Below, one piece after another: positions 6,008-9,631 of a stretch of 9,631 bases of DNA. The position numbers and the translations under genes are program-made. Positions within the stretch are counted from its first letter, which is position 1. Every line of letters begins with the position of its first letter. Below the pieces are notes generated by a model, which had not been told where the DNA came from, searched no databases, and saw only the letters and a program-made list of their open reading frames with translations. The stretch is taken from positions 1 through 9,631 of the forward strand of contig JAITOR010000068.1 in NCBI GenBank assembly GCA_031289855.1. The letters are read 5' to 3'. The DNA is from Rickettsiales bacterium. Lineage in GTDB: Bacteria > Pseudomonadota > Alphaproteobacteria > Rickettsiales > UBA1997.

Positions 6008-7207
6008 CTATACTTTTATCACTCTTAATGTTTCTTTAACCTCTTTGAGTTTTTCTAATATCTCATTGTTTAGTGTGCCTTTTTTCACATCAATCACACT
6101 ATATCCAATGTTACTCTTTGTATTTAGTTGTTGCGCTTCAATATTTAAACCAATCTCACCAAATATTCTATTTAAATCCATCATCACACCGGGAATATTT
6201 TTATGTATATGCAAAATTCTATCCGCATTACCATTGGCCACTGCATTTATTTCAGGAAAATTGACTGCACCGCTTGTACTTCCATATTGCAAAAAATTTG
6301 CCATTTTTTCCGCCATATCCACTGCCATAGCAACTTGTGCTTCTTCAGTTAAACCTCCAATATGTGGTGTAATAATCACATTTCCATATTTTCGCAATGG
6401 AGTTATTAGTTCTTCGTCCTTGCTTTTTGGTTCAATCTTGTAAGCATCTACACCTGCACCTATTATTTTTCCACCATCTAATGCATCACATAAGGCATCA
6501 AAATCAAGCACATTACCTCTTGCAAGATTTAAAAACACACTTCCATCTTTCATCAATGCAAATTCTTTTTTCCCCATCATATCTTTTGTGGTGGGCAAAT
6601 TTGGCACATGTATAGTTACTACATCAGCGGTTTTTAACAATTCTTCCAATGTGGCAACGGGTTTTGCATTACCAAAGCTTTGTTTTTTCTCAATATCATA
6701 GTAAATTACATTCATACTTAATGCTTCTGCCAATATTCCCACTTGACTTCCAATGTGTCCGTAACCTATAATTCCTATCGTTTTACCCTTGACTTCAAAA
6801 CAACCCGGCAAACTTTTGTCCCAAATTCCCTGCTTTGCTTTAGCGCATTTATCAGGCACTTTTCTTGCCAACAATAACATTTCTCCAATCGTTAATTCAG
6901 CAACACTTCTCGTATTTCCAAAAGGTGCATTAAATATTGGTAAGCCCATATCCCGTGCAAAATCCAAATCCACTTGGTCTGTACCAATGCAGGCACAACC
7001 TACCATTTTAACATTTTTAACATTTTGCAATATTGTTTTTGTTAATTTGGTTCTTGTTCTAATACCAATGGCATCAGATGTTTCCAATATTTTTATTAAA
7101 TCCTCCTCGTTGGGACTATCTTTTAATTCAATAATGTCCGTAAAACCTCTTGCTTTTAATAATTTTACACCTTCTTGATGTATATTTTCCATTAAAACTA
7201 TTTTCAT
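6008..7207 (-). CDS. serA: D-3-phosphoglycerate dehydrogenase with ACT domain
   Basis: 399 residues. It oxidises 3-phosphoglycerate with NAD to 3-phosphohydroxypyruvate, the first step of serine synthesis. The catalytic domain flanks a Rossmann NAD-binding domain whose glycine motif is 'GIIGYGHIG' (145-153). Catalytic residues are R230 ('NLARGN'), E259 ('KIEPK') and H282 ('TPHIGG'). 'GSTSGAVNFPEI' (309-320) links to a C-terminal ACT domain (about 331-399, 'HIHKNIPGVMMDLNRIFGEI'). It matches the E. coli-type enzyme (about 410 residues), not the longer form with an extra ASB domain. In that type serine binds the ACT domain and inhibits the enzyme, so feedback control is likely here too. GAGA lies 6 nt before the ATG. 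A strong promoter further upstream implies a leader of about 130 nt. The gene ends at the shared bidirectional terminator. Confidence 0.96.
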   Translation of the reverse strand: MKIVLMENIHQEGVKLLKARGFTDIIELKDSPNEEDLIKILETSDAIGIRTRTKLTKTILQNVKNVKMVGCACIGTDQVDLDFARDMGLPIFNAPFGNTRSVAELTIGEMLLLARKVPDKCAKAKQGIWDKSLPGCFEVKGKTIGIIGYGHIGSQVGILAEALSMNVIYYDIEKKQSFGNAKPVATLEELLKTADVVTIHVPNLPTTKDMMGKKEFALMKDGSVFLNLARGNVLDFDALCDALDGGKIIGAGVDAYKIEPKSKDEELITPLRKYGNVIITPHIGGLTEEAQVAMAVDMAEKMANFLQYGSTSGAVNFPEINAVANGNADRILHIHKNIPGVMMDLNRIFGEIGLNIEAQQLNTKSNIGYSVIDVKKGTLNNEILEKLKEVKETLRVIKV

Positions 7208-7335
7208 AAAATTCTCAAAAAATTGATAAAATTGTGTATGTGCAGATTATACTTCTGCAAAAGTGTATGATTATATGATTCCCTTCATAGGGAAGACGAG
7301 TAAAATGAAAAATAAATAATTTTATCTAATATCAT
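7208..7335 (-). promoter_or_regulatory. Candidate structured 5' leader of serA
   Basis: If transcription starts at the promoter at 7342-7369, about 128 nt of RNA precede serA. On the - strand this leader holds two compact hairpins: TTCCCT-ATGA-AGGGAA (7294-7279) and TGCAGA-AGTATAA-TCTGCA (7259-7241). The second is flanked on both sides by CATACAC. A TATAAT inside the second hairpin loop (complement of 7247-7252) could instead be a downstream promoter. I do not recognise a known riboswitch. An RNA motif upstream of serC/serA genes is known in Alphaproteobacteria, but I cannot show that this is one. Confidence 0.35.
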
Positions 7336-7341
7336 ATTGTA

Positions 7342-7369
7342 ATGATATCACAAAAAAACGAAAAGTCAA
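7342..7369 (-). promoter_or_regulatory. Strong sigma70-type promoter upstream of serA
   Basis: On the - strand TTGACT (7369-7364; five of six consensus) and TATCAT (7347-7342; five of six) are separated by 16 nt. TG at the extended -10 position (TGA-TATCAT) strengthens it. The -10 falls within an inverted repeat (ATATCAT 7329-7335, ATGATAT 7342-7348) that could be an operator. Confidence 0.6.
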
Positions 7370-7412
7370 GAAAATTAATTTACATTCCACATTTTTCTCC
7401 CAATGATGGATA

Positions 7413-7428
7413 GAAAAAATATTTTTTC
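7413..7428. repeat. 16-bp perfect palindrome
   Basis: GAAAAAATATTTTTTC is identical on both strands. It lies in the gap between the amidohydrolase end and the serA promoter. It could be part of a weak A/T terminator or a protein site, and neither is shown. Confidence 0.5.
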
Positions 7429-7445
7429 ATTTTATACTTCCATGA

Positions 7446-7470
7446 AAATCATTAATGATTTATAATCATT
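7446..7470. repeat. Overlapping palindrome and inverted repeat sharing one arm
   Basis: AAATCATTAATGATTT (7446-7461) is a perfect palindrome. Its right half AATGATT (7454-7460) also pairs with AATCATT (7464-7470) across a 3-nt spacer. Two hairpins would therefore compete for the middle arm. A TATAAT (7461-7466) overlaps it on the + strand, just upstream of the seven-codon ORF. Confidence 0.5.
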
Positions 7471-7496
7471 TCATAAACCATTATAAAGGAGGAAAA

Positions 7497-7520
7497 ATGA
7501 ACGAAAAAATATTTTTGTAA
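7497..7520 (+). CDS. Seven-codon ORF with a perfect Shine-Dalgarno sequence (possible leader peptide or gene remnant)
   Basis: ATG at 7497 and TAA at 7518 encode MNEKIFL. It is preceded by AAAGGAGG (7485-7492), the best Shine-Dalgarno match in the window, at a tight 4-nt distance. TATAAT at 7461-7466 could serve as its -10, without a clear -35. Downstream on the + strand there is only the antisense of the amidohydrolase gene, so it leads into no visible structural gene. It may be a remnant of a lost gene, a signal for a tiny peptide, or chance. Confidence 0.2.
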   Translation: MNEKIFL

Positions 7521-7541
7521 TATTTGACTTTTATTAAATTA

Positions 7542-8714
7542 TTATTGAAACAATAATTTTAAAGCAATATTACTTAAAATTTTTGCACCATTTATTAATC
7601 CGTTTTCATCTATATCGAACTTTGGATTGTGATGTCCGTAAATTGCATTTGTGTCGTTACCTACACCAGTAAAAATAAATATTGATGGCACTTCTTGTGT
7701 AAAATATGAAAAACTTTCACCACCTAAATTAGGTAACATTGGTTCCAACCCAACATCGCCCAATACCTCTTTTATTGCCTCTTCTGCCACCGGAACTAAT
7801 CTTTCATCATTAATTGTTGCAGGAAAAATATAAGTAAATGAAACTTTGCATTTTGCATCATTAGAATCGCAAATTCCTTTTACCATTCTATTTACTTGTT
7901 CTTCAACTTTTTTTAAGTTTTCGACTGAGAAAGCCCTTGTGGTGCCCCTAATTTCAGCTGTTTCAGGAATTATATTCATTGCACTGCCAGAAACCATTTT
8001 TCCCACCGATAGAACAACCATTTCTCTCGGATCAAGTCTACAACTTGTGATTGTATTTAAGGCTAAAACAATCTGCGATGCAATATTTGCAGCATTAACA
8101 CATAAATGTGGTTGTGAGCCATGCCCACCTACACCGGTAATTTCAATAAAGAATTCACCAATCGCTGCCATCATTTCCTTCCTAACTGATGCTTTACCTA
8201 CTTTAACCGGTTGCCAAACGTGAGTGCCTATTACATTTTCAACACCTTTTAAGCAACCTTCCTTTATCATTCTATCAGCACCACCAATACTTTCTTCCGC
8301 TGGTTCAAAAAATAATTTCAATGTTCCCTGTAACTCATTTTTATTTTCTTGAAATGCTTTAGCTATGCCCAAAAGTCCCGCAGCATGAGCATCATGTCCA
8401 CACCCATGACATACTCCATTGTTTTGCGATTTATATGGCTTATCAATTTCATCCACCAAATTTAAGGCATCAATGTCAGCCCTAATGGCAATTGTTTTGC
8501 CATTTTTTACACCTTTTATTTCGGCAATTACACCAGTATTAGCGATTTTTTTGCTTTCAATACCATAACTTTTTAACAATTCCATTATTTTTTTTTGAGT
8601 ATTATATTCTTTTTCACTTAATTCGGGATTTTGATGAAAATATCTACGATTTGCGATAATTTCATCTCTGTTTTTTTCAATATTTGAAAGAATTTTGCTT
8701 TTTAAATCTACCAT
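7542..8714 (-). CDS. M20D-family metal-dependent amidohydrolase/aminoacylase
   Basis: 390 residues, the usual length. The family hydrolyses N-acyl or amide bonds of amino acid derivatives (hippurate, N-acetyl amino acids, indole-amino acid conjugates) with two metal ions. Motifs in order are 'RRYFHQNPELSEKE', 'IAIRADIDALN', the metal-binding 'CHGCGHDAHAAG', 'FEPAEE' with the catalytic/metal Glu pair, 'GVGGHGSQPH' opening the dimerisation domain, and a late 'GGESFSYF' and 'YGHHNPKFDIDENGL' near the C-terminus, which supplies the last metal His. All expected ligands are present, so the enzyme should be active. No signal peptide is visible, so it is probably cytoplasmic. Substrate cannot be read from sequence. 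A near-consensus promoter lies directly upstream, and there is no Shine-Dalgarno sequence. It is divergent from the acyltransferase. Confidence 0.92.
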   Translation of the reverse strand: MVDLKSKILSNIEKNRDEIIANRRYFHQNPELSEKEYNTQKKIMELLKSYGIESKKIANTGVIAEIKGVKNGKTIAIRADIDALNLVDEIDKPYKSQNNGVCHGCGHDAHAAGLLGIAKAFQENKNELQGTLKLFFEPAEESIGGADRMIKEGCLKGVENVIGTHVWQPVKVGKASVRKEMMAAIGEFFIEITGVGGHGSQPHLCVNAANIASQIVLALNTITSCRLDPREMVVLSVGKMVSGSAMNIIPETAEIRGTTRAFSVENLKKVEEQVNRMVKGICDSNDAKCKVSFTYIFPATINDERLVPVAEEAIKEVLGDVGLEPMLPNLGGESFSYFTQEVPSIFIFTGVGNDTNAIYGHHNPKFDIDENGLINGAKILSNIALKLLFQ

Positions 8715-8743
8715 AAAAAAAAATAATTAGTTTAATGTTATCT

Positions 8744-8772
8744 ATTAAATATAAAAAAATAAACAATGTCAA
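8744..8772 (-). promoter_or_regulatory. Near-consensus sigma70 promoter of the amidohydrolase
   Basis: On the - strand a perfect TTGACA (8772-8767) and TTTAAT (8749-8744; five of six) are separated by exactly 17 nt. The predicted start near 8736 leaves about 22 nt before the ATG at 8714, with no Shine-Dalgarno sequence in it. Confidence 0.7.
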
Positions 8773-8883
8773 TACAAATTTTTAATGGAAAAAAATAATA
8801 ATACAAACAAAGTATGTTTTTTATTGATTTTTTTACCATGTAAATTTAATTGTGTTTTTTTTTAAAAGTTTTATTGTATTCGT

Positions 8884-9631
8884 ATGAAGAGATTTTTTAA
8901 GTGGTTATTTTATAATCGTGGCACTCAATTTATTGTGGTTTGGTTTATACATTTTTATATTTGGTTAGTGTGTAAAACTTCTAAAATCACAATAAAAGGA
9001 AACACTGATAAAATAAAAAAATATTTAAAAACTGGAAAAGGATTGGTACTTTTCACTTGGCATGGTAGAATTTTATTAGCTCCAATGGTGGTGCAACAAA
9101 TTTTCAAAGACCACAAAATATCAGTTTTATCTTCGGCAAGAAGTGAAGGACAAATTGCAGGAAAACTTTCAAATACATTTGGGATAAATAATATTATAGG
9201 ATATAATGTTAAAAACAAAAATTTAAAAAATTTTAAAAACCTTTCCAACAAAAGAAGGGAAGAATTCCATGAAAGATATGGAAAAAATATAACAAGTATG
9301 CGAGAAATTATGAAAAGATTAAAAGAAGGTGACTTATTCTTGTTGGCAGCTGATGCTCCAAAGGGTCCAGCATACAAATTTAATTCATCGTTAGGAGAAA
9401 TTGTAAAAAAAATGGATTGCGGAATGTCTTTTGGTGTGCCCTCATGCAAAAGAAAAAAAATTTTTAAATCTTGGGATAAGTTTGAATTTCCTTATCCATT
9501 TAATGAAATTGTATTTGAATTTGGTGCAGTTTATACAACAAAAACAGCAAATTTAGAGAAAAAAGCAAAAGACGACATAAATACAATTATGGGAAGAAAT
9601 GATAGAAGTTTTAATAACTCCCCCCCCCCCC
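8884..9631 (+). CDS. DUF374-type lysophospholipid/lipid A acyltransferase (3' end missing)
   Basis: Open from ATG 8884 to the window end (249 codons, no stop reached). It has a hydrophobic N-terminal anchor (about 13-30), then the DUF374 signature: 'LVLFTWHGRILLAP' (54-67), 'SSARSEGQIAGKLSNTFGI' (83-101), 'LLAADAPKGPAYKF' (153-166), and 'SWDKFEFPYPFNEIVFEFGA' (196-215). The family belongs to the LPLAT fold and acts at the inner membrane. I recall that epsilonproteobacterial LpxJ, a late lipid A acyltransferase, is a member, so lipid A or phospholipid acylation is the likely role. The usual HX4(D/E) dyad is absent: H60 is followed by L65. Between the second and third motifs, about 25 charged residues (107-135) look longer than usual. 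The domain is nearly complete by codon 240. The frame then enters a C-run coding Ser-Pro-Pro-Pro. No Shine-Dalgarno sequence is seen. Confidence 0.85.
   Translation, partial: MKRFFKWLFYNRGTQFIVVWFIHFYIWLVCKTSKITIKGNTDKIKKYLKTGKGLVLFTWHGRILLAPMVVQQIFKDHKISVLSSARSEGQIAGKLSNTFGINNIIGYNVKNKNLKNFKNLSNKRREEFHERYGKNITSMREIMKRLKEGDLFLLAADAPKGPAYKFNSSLGEIVKKMDCGMSFGVPSCKRKKIFKSWDKFEFPYPFNEIVFEFGAVYTTKTANLEKKAKDDINTIMGRNDRSFNNSPPP
9620..9631 (+). repeat. Homopolymer run of at least 12 C at the window edge
   Basis: The last 12 bases are all C, following TTTAATAACT, inside the open frame of the acyltransferase near its expected C-terminus. It is by far the longest G/C homopolymer in a window otherwise dominated by A and T. 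It may be a slippage-prone tract or a sequencing/assembly artefact at a contig end. Confidence 0.85.

Larger units (their letters stand above)
7208..7541. other. 334-bp intergenic region between serA and the amidohydrolase
   Basis: No long ORF is present. Read from serA outward it holds the serA leader with two hairpins and the serA promoter. Beyond these come two 16-bp palindromes, an overlapping inverted repeat, and a seven-codon ORF behind a perfect Shine-Dalgarno sequence on the + strand. The amidohydrolase has no GC-rich terminator at its end, only an A/T hairpin (ATTATTG-AAA-CAATAAT, 7541-7557) overlapping its stop codon. Confidence 0.6.

Noticed and set aside
6045..7178. Several + strand ORFs of 63-132 codons opposite serA
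   Set aside because: They lie fully inside serA, whose frame has all catalytic motifs. They are products of low stop density opposite a coding strand.
7279..7294. Hairpin TTCCCT-TCAT-AGGGAA as a terminator
   Set aside because: No T-tract follows on either strand, so it was treated as part of the serA leader instead.
8955..9449. 164-codon - strand ORF opposite the acyltransferase
   Set aside because: It is the antisense shadow of a clear DUF374 coding frame on the + strand. Its translation matches no family I recognise and has no ribosome binding site.
1..9631. Recoding of TGA as Trp, because none of the genes here ends in TGA
   Set aside because: All stops seen are TAA or TAG, but every Trp codon I checked is TGG and no gene needs an in-frame TGA to stay open. 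Rarity of TGA stops is expected in so few AT-rich genes.
1..9631. CRISPR arrays, insertion sequences, phage or toxin-antitoxin genes
   Set aside because: None seen: no spaced repeats of the right length, no transposase or integrase motifs, and nearly all coding space is taken by recognisable housekeeping genes.

Overview
The window reads as a piece of a very AT-rich alphaproteobacterial genome, probably one whole short contig, because both ends cut through genes. The taxonomic hint comes from the proteins. The S19 protein, the TyrRS with its 'LSVGKKKH' C-terminus, the TL5/CTC-type L25 with an Ala/Lys tail and the C-terminal SPOR module all look alphaproteobacterial. Low GC and poly-A/T-rich intergenic DNA point to a streamlined or host-associated lineage. 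I cannot name the genus, and this assignment is inference.

Layout. At the left edge is the C-terminal SPOR domain of a truncated envelope protein on the + strand. It converges, across a shared hairpin terminator, on a 19-residue Lys-rich small ORF with its own ribosome binding site and promoter. Next is a secreted SurA/parvulin-type peptidyl-prolyl isomerase (- strand). It is divergent from a compact three-gene polar amino acid ABC importer (binding protein, permease, ATPase; + strand). The importer ends 2 nt from the convergent tyrS. Divergent from tyrS is a stand-alone rpsS (S19), then tRNA-Leu(GAG), then rplY (L25), closed by a strong bidirectional terminator. Beyond it on the - strand lie serA (type with a C-terminal ACT domain), a 334-bp non-coding stretch, and an M20D amidohydrolase. 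The right edge holds a + strand DUF374-type lysophospholipid/lipid A acyltransferase, cut by the window end inside a run of 12 C.

How the genes fit together: the importer and the M20D amidohydrolase suggest uptake and trimming of amino acids or their acyl derivatives. SerA feeds serine synthesis from 3-phosphoglycerate. TyrRS, S19, L25 and tRNA-Leu are translation genes. The isomerase, SPOR protein and acyltransferase serve the envelope. No mobile element, CRISPR array or defence system is visible.

Most worth a second look: (1) the terminal poly-C tract in the acyltransferase gene, either a contingency repeat or a contig-end artefact; (2) rpsS away from the S10 operon; (3) a strong promoter about 130 nt upstream of serA, implying a structured leader RNA; (4) the 19-residue small ORF; (5) a seven-codon ORF with a perfect Shine-Dalgarno sequence in a cluster of palindromes; (6) a division between genes at the head of transcripts, which lack Shine-Dalgarno sequences, and internal operon genes, which have them.
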